Positions 18,560 to 28,251 of a stretch of 64,000 bases of DNA are shown here, in pieces. Numbering within the stretch: position 1 is the first letter of the stretch; the number at the start of each line of letters is the position of its first letter. This stretch comes from an uncultured Bacilli bacterium (lineage in GTDB: Bacteria; Bacillota_I; Bacilli_A; RF39; UBA660), in NCBI GenBank assembly GCA_910579535.1, contig CAJTUR010000001.1, positions 30,911-94,910 on the forward strand, read 5' to 3'. Below the pieces are notes generated by a model. That model did not search any database, was not told the DNA's origin, and was given only the letters and a program-made list of their open reading frames with translations. Made by a program: the position numbers and the translations under genes.

Positions 18560-19345
18560 GTGGCGATTTATGGGGTTAAATTTGGGGATAGTGGCAAAGA
18601 ATATTATTTTGAGGGTCAAAATTTAAAAATTCATAATAATGTTTGCGTTATTGTAGAAACTGAAAAAGGTTTGCAATATGGTAAAGTAATAAGAAAAGTT
18701 AAAGAAACAGATATTAAAAGCGAAGAAGTATTAAAAAAAATTCTTCGTTTAACGACAAAAGAAGATTATAAACAGCATCTGATCAATTTAAAAGAGGCGG
18801 AGGTTGCTTTAAAGAATGCTCAACAAATTGCTAATGATTTGCGTTTAGGTATGCATTTTTTATCTTCAAGTTTTACTTTTGATCGAAAACAACTTTTATT
18901 TAATTTTACCGCGGATGAAAGAGTGGATTTTAGAGAATTAACTCGAAAGTTAGCGGCACTTTATAAAACTCGTATTGAACTACGTCAGATTGGAGCTAGG
19001 GATAAGGCGTGTAGTGTAGGAGGAATAGGTCAATGTGGAAGAGAACTTTGTTGTTCTACGTTTTTACAATCTTTAGAATCTGTATCCATGACTATGGCTA
19101 AAAATCAAAATTTAGCGTTGAATCCAACAAAGATAAATGGTTCTTGTGGAAGACTTTTGTGTTGTTTGGCTTATGAGGATAGCGAGTATCAAAGATGCGG
19201 AAAAGGATTACCCAGTGTAGGTGACCATGTGGTTATGGATAAAATAAATGGTAAAGTTATTAGTGTGGACGTTTTAAATCGTAAAATAAAAGTATTTTGT
19301 GAGAATGAACTAAAAGAAGTGGATTTAAATAATGAAAGTCATTAA
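18560..19345 (+). CDS. ricT: RicT/YaaT PSP1-domain protein
   Basis: PSP1-domain protein; in B. subtilis RicT forms an Fe-S-containing complex with RicA and RicF that affects RNase Y maturation, sporulation and competence. 261 aa from GTG 18560. The Cys-rich centre is clear: KACSVGGIGQCGRELCCSTF and GSCGRLLCCLAYE. The holB-ricT-trmN6 order matches Bacillus holB-yaaT-(yabA)-yabB; yabA is missing. Overlaps the next gene by 14 nt. Confidence 0.93.
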   Translation: MAIYGVKFGDSGKEYYFEGQNLKIHNNVCVIVETEKGLQYGKVIRKVKETDIKSEEVLKKILRLTTKEDYKQHLINLKEAEVALKNAQQIANDLRLGMHFLSSSFTFDRKQLLFNFTADERVDFRELTRKLAALYKTRIELRQIGARDKACSVGGIGQCGRELCCSTFLQSLESVSMTMAKNQNLALNPTKINGSCGRLLCCLAYEDSEYQRCGKGLPSVGDHVVMDKINGKVISVDVLNRKIKVFCENELKEVDLNNESH

Positions 19346-20039
19346 TGATTTATATGATTATGAGGGATTTAAAATTGTACAAGATCAGGAAAGTTTTAAA
19401 TTCTCTTTGGATTCGATATTGCTGGCTGAATACATCATACTTAAAGATTCTAAATTGAAAGTTCTTGATTTGTGTACAGGAAATGCGGCGATTCCTCTTA
19501 TTTTATCCTATTATTATTCTAATGAAATCGTGGGATTTGAAATACAAAAAAGTAGTTTTGATTTGGCTTTAGAAAGTATTAAAATAAATGGTAAGGAACA
19601 ACAAGTTCGAATTATTAATGATGATGTTCGTAATTTGAAAAATTATTATTCAGCTCAATCTTTTGAAGTGGTTTTGGCTAATCCGCCTTATTTTAAACTT
19701 AATAAACAATCCTTGATTAATCAAAATGATTGTAAAGCTCTTGCACGTCATGAAATTTCTTTATGCTTAGAAGATTTGTTTAAAATTTCTAAATATATTT
19801 TAAAGGAAAAAGGTGAACTTTATTTGGTTCATTTACCAGACCGTTTAGAAGAAATTTTATTCTTTTGTGAAAAATATAAAATTCGAGCTAAAAAGATTCA
19901 TTTTATTTTTTCTAAAGGGAAAGCTAAAGCTCAGATGGTTCTTATTAAATGTGTAAAAGGGGGAAATAATAAGTTAGATGTACATAGTATAGAAGCTATT
20001 AATTTATATAAAAGTTATAAAAATCTATTTAGGATGTGA
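19332..20039 (+). CDS. yabB: tRNA1(Val) adenine-N6 methyltransferase-like (YabB/TrmN6)
   Basis: SAM-dependent class I methyltransferase, 235 aa. SAM motif I is VLDLCTGNAAIPLIL; motif IV is the amino-methylase signature NPPYF (about residue 115). The family modifies A37 of tRNA-Val or related positions. Position after ricT equals yabB of B. subtilis. Its stop overlaps the pth start region by 4 nt. Confidence 0.87.
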   Translation: MKVINDLYDYEGFKIVQDQESFKFSLDSILLAEYIILKDSKLKVLDLCTGNAAIPLILSYYYSNEIVGFEIQKSSFDLALESIKINGKEQQVRIINDDVRNLKNYYSAQSFEVVLANPPYFKLNKQSLINQNDCKALARHEISLCLEDLFKISKYILKEKGELYLVHLPDRLEEILFFCEKYKIRAKKIHFIFSKGKAKAQMVLIKCVKGGNNKLDVHSIEAINLYKSYKNLFRM

Positions 20040-20596
20040 TTTTGTTGAAATTAATTGTTGGTTTAGGAAATCCAGGAAAAGAATATGAAAATACTAGACA
20101 TAATGTGGGATTTATGGTAATAGATTCTTTTTTTGGTGAGAATGATTTTCAAAAAAAATTTGATGGTTTAGTAAAAATAGTCTCGATAGGAAAAGAAAAA
20201 GTTTTAGTGTTGAAACCACAGACTTTTATGAATTTGTCGGGAAATTCCATCATTAAAGCTGTTAAATATTATGATATTGCTTTAGATGATTTATTGGTTA
20301 TTCAAGATGATATGGATTTGGATTTTGGAACGTTTAAAATTAAGAAGAATAGTTCTTCTGGAGGACATAATGGGATTAAATCGATTATTGGTGCTTTAGG
20401 TAGTGAAAGTTTTGCGAGGTTAAAGATAGGTATTTCACATGATATTCATCACGATACCATCCATTATGTTTTAGGAAAGTTTTCTAAAAGTGAATTGCAA
20501 CTATTAGAAAAAAATATGGTAGAGCTTCATAAAATAATAGAAACGTTTATTAATAAATCTGTTGATGCTGCCATGCAACTGGCGAATTCTAGGTGA
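20036..20596 (+). CDS. pth: Peptidyl-tRNA hydrolase
   Basis: Releases peptides from peptidyl-tRNA dropped by ribosomes. The N-terminus KLIVGLGNPGKEYENTRHNVGF contains Asn and catalytic His; KPQTFMNLSG and DDMDLDFG...GGHNGIKS are further active-site blocks. The longest form starts at GTG 20036 (186 aa); TTG 20042 or 20045, directly before KLIVGLGNPG, is likelier. Tightly linked to yabB upstream and mfd downstream (4-nt overlap), as in Bacillus pth-mfd. Confidence 0.96.
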   Translation: MILLKLIVGLGNPGKEYENTRHNVGFMVIDSFFGENDFQKKFDGLVKIVSIGKEKVLVLKPQTFMNLSGNSIIKAVKYYDIALDDLLVIQDDMDLDFGTFKIKKNSSSGGHNGIKSIIGALGSESFARLKIGISHDIHHDTIHYVLGKFSKSELQLLEKNMVELHKIIETFINKSVDAAMQLANSR

Positions 20597-23500
20597 AGGC
20601 TATGAAATGGTTGGAAGAAAAGTTTAGTGTTAAACGAAATGTGCATATACAAGGATTAACAAAAGAGTTAAATGTTTTATATTTGAATTCATTGTTTAAT
20701 AAGACTCAGAAAAATTTATTAGTTGTTACTAACTCATTGTATGAGTGTAATCAGTTGTATTCTCTACTCAGAACGTATAGTGATAAAGTTCTGCTTTTTC
20801 CAATGGATGAATTTATGCAAAGTGTAGCTTTAGCTGTTTCTCCAGATTTAAAAGTAAAAAGGTTAGAAACTTTAGAGAAAATTAATGATGGACCGTCAAT
20901 AGTGGTTACTAATTTAATGGGGTATTTGAAGTTTTTGCCAAGTTTAGAGATGGCGAGTCAAAATAAACTTCAATTAAAATGTGAAATGGAAATTTCACGT
21001 GATGAAATTGTTCGTTCTTTAGAGCATTTTGGATATAGTAGAGATTCTTTGGTTACTTCTACAGGTAATTATGCGGTTCGTGGCTTTATTATTGATATTT
21101 TTCCTACTTTTTTTAATCATCCTATACGAATTGAGTTTTTTGGTAACGCTATTGAGTCGATTCGTTATTTTGATGAAGATACGCAAAGGTCTTTAGATAA
21201 TATCACAGAGGTTACATTATCCCCTTTTGATGAAGTTTTAAGTGGCGATAATAGTTCTTTGTTTCAGTATTTAAATGAGCCTTTAGTTATTTTTTATGAT
21301 TATCAACAAATAATGGCTGGATATGAAAAACTTACTAATGATATTTTGGAATATCAAAAAAGTGATGAAAGTCATCAAAAGCAATATATGTTTCTTTTTG
21401 AAGAGATAAAAATGAATGATCGAATTTATATTGATACGATCGAAAATGAAAGAAAAGATGCTTTAGAAGTCATTACTTATGAAACTAAAGAAATTGATAA
21501 TTTTCATTCGAATTTTAAATTGTTAGAAGAGAAAGTGAATCATTGGATTCAAAATAAGAAGACTGTTCTCTTTTGCTTGTCAAGAGAAAATCAGGTAAGG
21601 GAAATACAAGAACTTTTTGTTAATAGTCATTTAGTTAAAAGTGAAACTTTAAGTAATGGTATTAATATTTTAAATAAGAAATTAAATAAAGGATTTATTA
21701 TAGATGATTATGTTGTTCTTACAGAGTATGATATTGAAGAGATTAGAGAAGAAAGTAAGCATTATCAAAATTTGCTTAAAATTGGTAAACGAGTTCATTC
21801 GTTAGATAATTTAGAAATTGGTGATTATGTCGTTCATAGAACTCATGGGATAGGTATTTATAATGGCGTTGTGACCTTAAATCAGAAAGATTTGAAGAAG
21901 GATTTTATTCAGATTAATTATTTAGGGGATGATAAGGTTTATATTCCTGTAGAGAAAATTTCTAATATTTATAAATATACGGAAAAAGAAGGTTTAAAAC
22001 CGAAGATTAATAAATTAAATAGTACCGCTTGGGAGTTAAAGAAAAGGCAGGTCCAAAAAAAGATAAAAGATATTTCTCAAGAACTTATGAGACTCTATGC
22101 TATTCGTAGTAGTACTAAAGGGGAGGCTTATATCGATTATCCCATGGAAGACTTGTTTGCGATGGAGTTTCCTTATGAAGAGACGAAAGACCAATTAAAA
22201 GCAATACAAGATATTCAAAATGATTTAAGGAGTCCTGTACCGATGGATCGACTTCTTTGTGGGGATGTTGGGTTTGGAAAAACAGAAGTGTCTTTTCGAG
22301 CTATTTTTAAAACAGTAGTAAATAACCATCAAGTGATGTATTTATGTCCAACAACTATTTTATCGAAGCAGCAATACCTTTCAGCTAAAAGTAGATTTGG
22401 TAATTATCCTATTGAAATTGCTTTATTAAATCGTTTTACGTCTAAAAAAGATTCCAAGCGCATTTTGGAAGATTTTAATAAAGGAAAAATTGATATTTTG
22501 TTTGGAACGCATCGTCTGTTAAGTGAGGATGTGGTTCCTAAGCGTTTAGGCTTACTTGTTGTTGATGAAGAACAACGCTTTGGTGTTACGCATAAAGAAA
22601 AAATAAAAAAGCTTAAAAATAATGTTAATGTCCTTACTTTATCAGCGACTCCTATTCCAAGAACGCTTAAGATGGCAATGAGTGGACTTAGGGATTTATC
22701 GGTTATTGATACGGCTCCTGTTAATCGTTATCCTATTCAGACTTATGTGGTTAGTGAACAGGAAATATTGGTAAAAGATGCTATTTATAAAGAGCTATCA
22801 AGAAAAGGTCAAATTTTTATTTTATATAATAAAGTGGCTAGTATAACTGATTTTGCTGATAAAATAAAAGCTTTGGTTCCTGAGGCAAGAGTTAGTTTTG
22901 CTCACGGACAAATGAGCAAAAATGAATTAGACGCGATTATGGAAGCGTTTGTGGGATTTGAATTTGACATTTTAGTTTGTACGACCATTATAGAAACAGG
23001 AATTGATATTCAAAATGCTAATACTTTGATTATTTATGATGCTGACCATTTTGGACTTAGTCAGCTTTATCAGATAAGGGGACGAGTGGGTAGAAGTGAC
23101 CGAATTGCCTATGCGTATTTGTTATATAATAAAAGTAAAGTTTTAAATGATATTGCGGTGAAAAGACTTCAAGCGATTAAGGATTTTACGGAACTTGGAA
23201 GTGGATATCGAATTGCCATGCGAGATTTGTCTTTAAGAGGTGCTGGGGATCTTTTAGGAAGTGAGCAAGCGGGTTTTGTTGATGCTATTGGTTTATCTTT
23301 GTATATGAAAATGATTGAAGAGGAGATAAAAAGACTTAATGGTGAAGAAGTGACGGAAGAAGATACAGATAGTAAAGCTCTTATAAATGTTAGTACGCAT
23401 ATTAGTGATGAGTATGCAAGTGATATGGATATTAAAATTGAAATTCACAAATTAATTAATGAGATTGATTCTAAGTCGTCTTTAGAAAGAATTAAAACGC

Positions 23501-23829
23501 TATTAGAAGACCGTTTTGGAAAAATAAGCGTAGAAATGGAAATTTATATGTATGAGGAATGGTTTGAAAAAATAGCGAAGCATTTAGAAATTAGCACTGT
23601 TAGTCAAAGTGAGAGAAAGATTGATATTGAAATACCTGAAAAGTATTCAACTCATGTAAAAGGTGATAAACTTTTTTTAGAAGCTTTTAATATCAGTCCG
23701 AATTTTAATTTTAAATATGTTAATAAAAAAATAGTTATTTCTTACTTGATTAAACCAAATTCTAAACATTTTTTATATTATGTTGTCCCTTTATTAGAAC
23801 TCCTGTACGAAGATGTGAAAGATTTATAA
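20593..23829 (+). CDS. mfd: Transcription-repair coupling factor Mfd
   Basis: Translocase that removes stalled RNA polymerase and recruits UvrA. 1078 aa. UvrB-homology region at the N-terminus, RNAP-interaction domain around 385-455 (LEIGDYVVHRTHGIGIYNGV), then RecG-like helicase motors with Walker A GDVGFGKTE near 556, DEEQRFG near 656 and SATPIPRTL. Motif VI (QIRGRVGRSDR) and the C-terminal TRCF domain follow. Start overlaps pth by 4 nt; ATG 20602 is an alternative. Confidence 0.98.
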   Translation: MKAMKWLEEKFSVKRNVHIQGLTKELNVLYLNSLFNKTQKNLLVVTNSLYECNQLYSLLRTYSDKVLLFPMDEFMQSVALAVSPDLKVKRLETLEKINDGPSIVVTNLMGYLKFLPSLEMASQNKLQLKCEMEISRDEIVRSLEHFGYSRDSLVTSTGNYAVRGFIIDIFPTFFNHPIRIEFFGNAIESIRYFDEDTQRSLDNITEVTLSPFDEVLSGDNSSLFQYLNEPLVIFYDYQQIMAGYEKLTNDILEYQKSDESHQKQYMFLFEEIKMNDRIYIDTIENERKDALEVITYETKEIDNFHSNFKLLEEKVNHWIQNKKTVLFCLSRENQVREIQELFVNSHLVKSETLSNGINILNKKLNKGFIIDDYVVLTEYDIEEIREESKHYQNLLKIGKRVHSLDNLEIGDYVVHRTHGIGIYNGVVTLNQKDLKKDFIQINYLGDDKVYIPVEKISNIYKYTEKEGLKPKINKLNSTAWELKKRQVQKKIKDISQELMRLYAIRSSTKGEAYIDYPMEDLFAMEFPYEETKDQLKAIQDIQNDLRSPVPMDRLLCGDVGFGKTEVSFRAIFKTVVNNHQVMYLCPTTILSKQQYLSAKSRFGNYPIEIALLNRFTSKKDSKRILEDFNKGKIDILFGTHRLLSEDVVPKRLGLLVVDEEQRFGVTHKEKIKKLKNNVNVLTLSATPIPRTLKMAMSGLRDLSVIDTAPVNRYPIQTYVVSEQEILVKDAIYKELSRKGQIFILYNKVASITDFADKIKALVPEARVSFAHGQMSKNELDAIMEAFVGFEFDILVCTTIIETGIDIQNANTLIIYDADHFGLSQLYQIRGRVGRSDRIAYAYLLYNKSKVLNDIAVKRLQAIKDFTELGSGYRIAMRDLSLRGAGDLLGSEQAGFVDAIGLSLYMKMIEEEIKRLNGEEVTEEDTDSKALINVSTHISDEYASDMDIKIEIHKLINEIDSKSSLERIKTLLEDRFGKISVEMEIYMYEEWFEKIAKHLEISTVSQSERKIDIEIPEKYSTHVKGDKLFLEAFNISPNFNFKYVNKKIVISYLIKPNSKHFLYYVVPLLELLYEDVKDL

Positions 23830-23862
23830 AAAATTATGTGAACGTTTGCATAATTTTTTTTT
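23828..23862 (+). terminator. Terminator after mfd
   Basis: AAAAAATTATG (23828-23838) pairs with CATAATTTTTT (23849-23859) and a T run follows. Confidence 0.75.
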
Positions 23863-23900
23863 AAGAAAACATACTAAATTTTGTAAGGAGCTGTTAACGA

Positions 23901-24416
23901 ATGAAGTCAACTGGTGTGATACGAAGAATTGATGAACTCGGACGTATTGTTTTACCAAAAGAAATAAGAAGAAATTTAGGGATTAGAGAAGGGGAAAATT
24001 TAGAAATTTTTGTTGAAGAAGATAAAATGATTTTAAAGAAGTTTTCTAAAATAAAAGATTATGAAGAAATTATTAAAAGTATTGGAGAAATTGTAGCGAA
24101 TATTTATGATCATAAAATTATTGTAACTGATAGAGAAAAAGTAATATATAGTAATATAGAAAATATAGAAAGTGTCAGTCTTGATAAAAATTTGATAAAT
24201 TTTATTCAAAATCGTGAAAGTGTTTTAAAAAATAGTTTGCAAGCTTATCATTTTAATGAGGAATTAAAAGGGTATTATTTTATTATGCCAATTATTACAT
24301 CAACGGATTGCTTGGGCTTAGTTTTAATTTATAGTGAAAAAGAACTTAAAGAAGAAAATATTAATTTATTAAAATTAGTCACTGTTTTGATAAGTAGTAA
24401 GATTGATATTGCTTGA
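23901..24416 (+). CDS. spoVT: SpoVT/AbrB-family sporulation regulator
   Basis: 171 aa with an N-terminal swapped-hairpin AbrB DNA-binding domain (TGVIRRIDELGRIVLPKEIR, GIREGENLEIFVEEDK) and a C-terminal GAF-like domain. That layout and length fit SpoVT, the sigma-G-dependent regulator of late forespore genes. The position downstream of mfd equals Bacillus mfd-spoVT. Ribosome-binding site AAGGAGC. No recognisable sigma-G promoter was assigned. Confidence 0.92.
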   Translation: MKSTGVIRRIDELGRIVLPKEIRRNLGIREGENLEIFVEEDKMILKKFSKIKDYEEIIKSIGEIVANIYDHKIIVTDREKVIYSNIENIESVSLDKNLINFIQNRESVLKNSLQAYHFNEELKGYYFIMPIITSTDCLGLVLIYSEKELKEENINLLKLVTVLISSKIDIA

Positions 24417-24445
24417 AAATAAAAATGAATTATGATAAGATACCT

Positions 24446-24648
24446 TTAATTAACGAAGAAGGAAAGAGTACTGTTTTGGACTTTTGTAGAGAATTTGCGT
24501 TTGGTGAAAGCAAATAAAGAAAAAAGTAGGAAGATGGGTCTGGAGTTAAATCGATTAATTCTCGTTACGAAGGAAAGTGCGTGTTAAAATCACGAATTAA
24601 GGTGGTACCACGGGTAAATTGCTCGTCCTTAATTTGTGATTTTTTTTG
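24446..24648 (+). promoter_or_regulatory. T-box riboswitch, apparent Met specifier
   Basis: The T-box leader elements occur in order: GAAGGAAAGAGTAC stem I base and AG-bulge region (from about 24455), AGAGAATTTG...GGTGAAAGC distal part, GGAAGATGGGTCTGG specifier region, and the T-box AAGGTGGTACCACG (24599-24612). A terminator follows, pairing ATCACGAATTAAGG with CCTTAATTTGTGAT plus T8. The specifier triplet reads ATG at 24534-24536, i.e. tRNA-Met. T-boxes sense uncharged tRNA and allow read-through when the amino acid is scarce. The next genes are two broken genes; metG, the expected target, starts 2.0 kb downstream. Confidence 0.9.
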
Positions 24649-24668
24649 TTTAAAGGGAGATGAAAGTT

Positions 24669-25767
24669 ATGAATTTAAGTGAAATTAATCAAAGAATCAG
24701 TGATAGAAGCGATTGTTTTTATTGGCAAACTGATAGAAAAATAAGTGCTCAAGAAGCATCTATGATATGGAAAGATAGACATTCAGCTATAATTAATGAA
24801 GAATTATTAGATAAAGTCAATTTAGAATTAAAGGGTGATCGAGTCATTTCAATTGATTTTGATGAAAAGATTCAGATGAGTTCCAGCAATGTTAATTCAA
24901 TAAGAGTTGGAGTTTTAGAAAGTGGAAAAGAAGTCATTATAAGGTGCCATCCTAAAGGAGTTAAAAATGGGTATTTTTATGTTGAAAGTTTAGCTTCTCA
25001 AATTGCATTAGAAAATGGACTTCCTTCATATAAAACTTATTGTATTCATGAATTAGAAAATGAGAATGATATTTCTTATCAAGTTATAGAGAAGTTAAGT
25101 GGAGATACCGTTCAATTTTGTTTAAAAGAACACCCTGAAAAAGAAGAACGACTTGTTATGGAAATGGGTAAAACAATGGCAAGACTTCATAAAATAAAAA
25201 TTAATGGATTTGGTCCTTTTGATAATGAACAAGCTAAAAATGGTAAACTTGTAGGAAAATATGAATCATTAAAATGCTGGATTAGAAGAAAATCTTGAAA
25301 GATTAGTAAAATATAATATTTTAAGTAAAGATATGGCTGATAAAATGAAAGCATTATTTGATGATAATGAATTACTTAATTCAGATGTATCAGTTTTAAT
25401 TCATAATGATTTTGCTGATTGGAATTTGTTAACTGATGGTAATTCAATTACAGGTATTATAGATTGGGATGAATGTGTTGCCGGAAATCCTATAGAGGAA
25501 ATCGCTTGTTGGTCAACATTTTTTGAACCAGAAAGAATAAAACCATTTTTAAAAGGTTATTTTAGTGACATTCCAATATATGACCATTTTGATGAGATGT
25601 TTCAATTAATGAGATTAAGGTATACTATTTCAAAAATGGCATTAAGAATTAAAAGATATACTTATGAACAAACACCTTTTTTAGAAAGTATGATTGAAAA
25701 AGGTAAAAAGCATTTGGATGAGTTAATAGAAATATTTCAATTAAATGATTGTAATAAAAAAATATAA
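24669..25767 (+). pseudogene. Aminoglycoside phosphotransferase-family kinase, frameshifted
   Basis: APH/choline-kinase fold protein split into two frames. The N-lobe reads from ATG 24669 (GGGAG ribosome-binding site) to a stop at 25296-25298. The C-lobe resumes in another frame from about 25276 (AGLEENLERLVKYNILSKDM) to 25767. The catalytic loop HNDFADWNLL and the metal motif IIDWDECV are intact, so one extra base in the AAAA run at 25271-25274 separates the halves. Substrate unknown; it need not be an antibiotic. It sits directly after the T-box and would be transcribed from it. Confidence 0.8.
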
Positions 25768-25812
25768 TTTAAATAAAAAAGGTTTACAAATATAATAGTA
25801 GGAGGATTGCTT

Positions 25813-26546
25813 GTGAATAAAGTTGCTATGATTACTGGTGCTAGGAGAGGCTTAGGTCTTGCAGTTGCTAAAAAATTTGCGGGGGGGGGTATAATATTGT
25901 TTTAAATGATAGAGAAGAGTACGAAGAATTACTAGAAATACAAAAAGAATTGGAAGAAAAGTATTCCGTTTCTTGTTTCGTGTGTTTTGGAGATGTTGCT
26001 AATGAAGATGACGTCATGAAAATGTTAGAAAATGTAAAGAGTGCGTTTGGTAGACTTGATGTTTTAGTAAATAATTCGGGAATTGTCTATGATATGGAAC
26101 TAGATGAGCGACCTACAAGCATTTTTGAGGAAACCATGCATAATAATGTAACAGGAACCTATTTGATGAGTAAGTATTTTGGGCATTTTATGTTTGAAAG
26201 TGAGAAAACAACAAGAATTATAAATGTTGCAAGTACAAATGGAATGGATTGTAATTTTCCAACAAGTATTGATTATGATGCTTCTAAGGCAGCAATTATT
26301 TCTCTAACAAAAAACTTTGCTCTTGAATATGCACCAAGAATTCTTGTGAATGCAGTGGCTCCTGGATGGATTAAGACAGAAATGAATTCTGATTTACCTG
26401 AAGATTTAGTTTTGGAAGAAGCCTCTAAAATATATTTGAAAAGATTTGCTGAACCGAGTGAAATAGCGAGTTTAATTTATTATTTAGGTAGTGATGAAAA
26501 TACTTTTGTAAATAATGAAATTATTAAAATTGATGGTGGTTATTAA
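25813..26546 (+). pseudogene. Short-chain dehydrogenase with a 9-G frameshift
   Basis: SDR-family NAD(P)-dependent oxidoreductase. GTG 25813 with GGAGGA ribosome-binding site opens MNKVAMITGARRGLGLAVAK (the TGxxxGxG cofactor loop). The frame breaks in a run of nine G at 25881-25889; with ten (or seven) G it would continue YNIVLNDREEYEELL. The rest is intact in the second frame: LVNNSG, catalytic Ser in VASTNG, YDASK (Tyr/Lys) and the C-terminal DGGY. A G9 run is striking in DNA this AT-rich. It may be a decayed gene or a phase-variable switch. Substrate unknown. Confidence 0.8.
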
Positions 26547-26682
26547 AAAGACTAAAAATAGAATATTTTTATAAAATAATACAGAATCTTCTATTGAATT
26601 TTTAGTAATGTAAAAGAAAAATGAATTTTTAATTGATAAATGAATTTAAAAAATAGAGTATAAATTAGAAAAGAGGTAAGAA

Positions 26683-28197
26683 ATGAAAGAAAAATATTAT
26701 ATTACAACAGCGATAGCGTATACATCAAGTAAACCTCATATTGGAAATACGTATGAAGTTGTTTTAGCAGATGCTATTGCAAGATATAAAAGATTAAAGG
26801 GGTATGATGTTTATTTTCAAACTGGAACAGATGAACACGGAGAAAAAATTGAGAAAAAAGCAAAAGAGGCAGGCATTACCCCTCAAGAGTATGTCGATAA
26901 AGTAGCAAGAGAGATAAAAAGTATTTGGGATTGTATGAATACTTCTTATGATAAATTTGTGCGTACTACTGATAAGAACCATGAACGAGTAGTTCAAAAG
27001 ATTTTTAAAAAAATGTTTGATAAAGGAGATATTTATTTAGATTCGTATGAAGGGCCTTATTGTGTTCCTTGTGAATCTTTTTGGACAGAAAGCCAACTGG
27101 TTGATGGTAAGTGTCCTGATTGTGACAGAGAAGTGGAATTAAAAAAAGAAGAAGCTTATTTTTTTAAGTTAAGTAAGTATCAAAAAAGGTTGATGGAGTA
27201 TATCGAAAGTCATCCAGAATTTATACAACCTGAAGCGCGAAAAAATGAGATGATAAATAATTTTCTGAAACCTGGCTTGCAAGATTTATGTGTTTCTAGA
27301 ACGTCCTTTGATTGGGGGATACCTGTTTCCCATAATCCGAAGCATAATGTTTATGTTTGGCTTGATGCTCTCACGAATTATATTACGAATATTGGTTACG
27401 ATATAGATGAGTCAAGTCCGGAATTTAATAAATGGTGGCCAGCTGATTTGCATTTAATTGGAAAAGATATTATTCGTTTTCATACGATTTATTGGCCTTG
27501 CTTTTTAATGAGTTTGAATTTACCTTTACCTAAACAAGTTTTTGGTCATCCGTTTCTTATTATGAGTGATGGCAAGATGAGTAAATCCAAAGGAAATGTT
27601 ATTTATGCGGATGATTTAGTTAATGAATTTGGCGCAGATGCGATTCGTTATTATATGCTTCATGAGATTCCATTTGCAAGTGATGGTGTTTTTTCAAGAG
27701 AACTATTAATCGAAAGAATTAATGGTGATTTAGTAAACATTTTAGGTAATTTAGTGAATCGAACATTAGCGATGAGTAAAAAGTATTTTTCTAATCATTT
27801 AGAGAATAAGGGAGTAGGAACTTCTTATGATGTGCAACTTCTATCAATGGTTAATGCTTTGGAAATGAGAGTGGAAGAGAAAATGAATACTCTAGAAATT
27901 GGAAGTTCTATTGACGAAATCTTTGAAGTTCTTAGAAGGTGTAATAAATACATTGATGAAACCACGCCTTGGGTTATAGCTAAAGATGAGAGTAGGAAAG
28001 CGTGTTTGGAAACTGTTCTTTATAACTTAGTTGAAGCAATACGAGTTTGTGCTTTATTTTTAGAACCGTTTTTACCAAACACAAGTGAAGAGATTATTAA
28101 ACAAATAAATATAAAGGATAAGAATAGGCAGTTTAATAAAGAAAACGTTTATGATTTAAATGAAGCTAAAATTTTATTTCAAAGAATTGAAGTTTAA
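26683..28197 (+). CDS. metG: Methionyl-tRNA synthetase
   Basis: Class I synthetase charging tRNA-Met. 504 aa. HIGH-type motif PHIGN at residues 18-22, KMSKS at about 297-301. The connective-peptide zinc site has four Cys (CVPCESFWTE...CPDCD). The C-terminal EMAP/Trbp tRNA-binding domain present in many Bacillus MetRS (about 650 aa) is absent, so this is the short form. Ribosome-binding site AGAGGTAAG. The likely regulator is the Met-type T-box 2 kb upstream, unless a local promoter in 26547-26682 has replaced it. Confidence 0.97.
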   Translation: MKEKYYITTAIAYTSSKPHIGNTYEVVLADAIARYKRLKGYDVYFQTGTDEHGEKIEKKAKEAGITPQEYVDKVAREIKSIWDCMNTSYDKFVRTTDKNHERVVQKIFKKMFDKGDIYLDSYEGPYCVPCESFWTESQLVDGKCPDCDREVELKKEEAYFFKLSKYQKRLMEYIESHPEFIQPEARKNEMINNFLKPGLQDLCVSRTSFDWGIPVSHNPKHNVYVWLDALTNYITNIGYDIDESSPEFNKWWPADLHLIGKDIIRFHTIYWPCFLMSLNLPLPKQVFGHPFLIMSDGKMSKSKGNVIYADDLVNEFGADAIRYYMLHEIPFASDGVFSRELLIERINGDLVNILGNLVNRTLAMSKKYFSNHLENKGVGTSYDVQLLSMVNALEMRVEEKMNTLEIGSSIDEIFEVLRRCNKYIDETTPWVIAKDESRKACLETVLYNLVEAIRVCALFLEPFLPNTSEEIIKQINIKDKNRQFNKENVYDLNEAKILFQRIEV

Positions 28198-28251
28198 ATT
28201 ATTTATTGACTTGATTTTTTAGAAGAAATAAAATAATTTTTGGGGGTTTTT

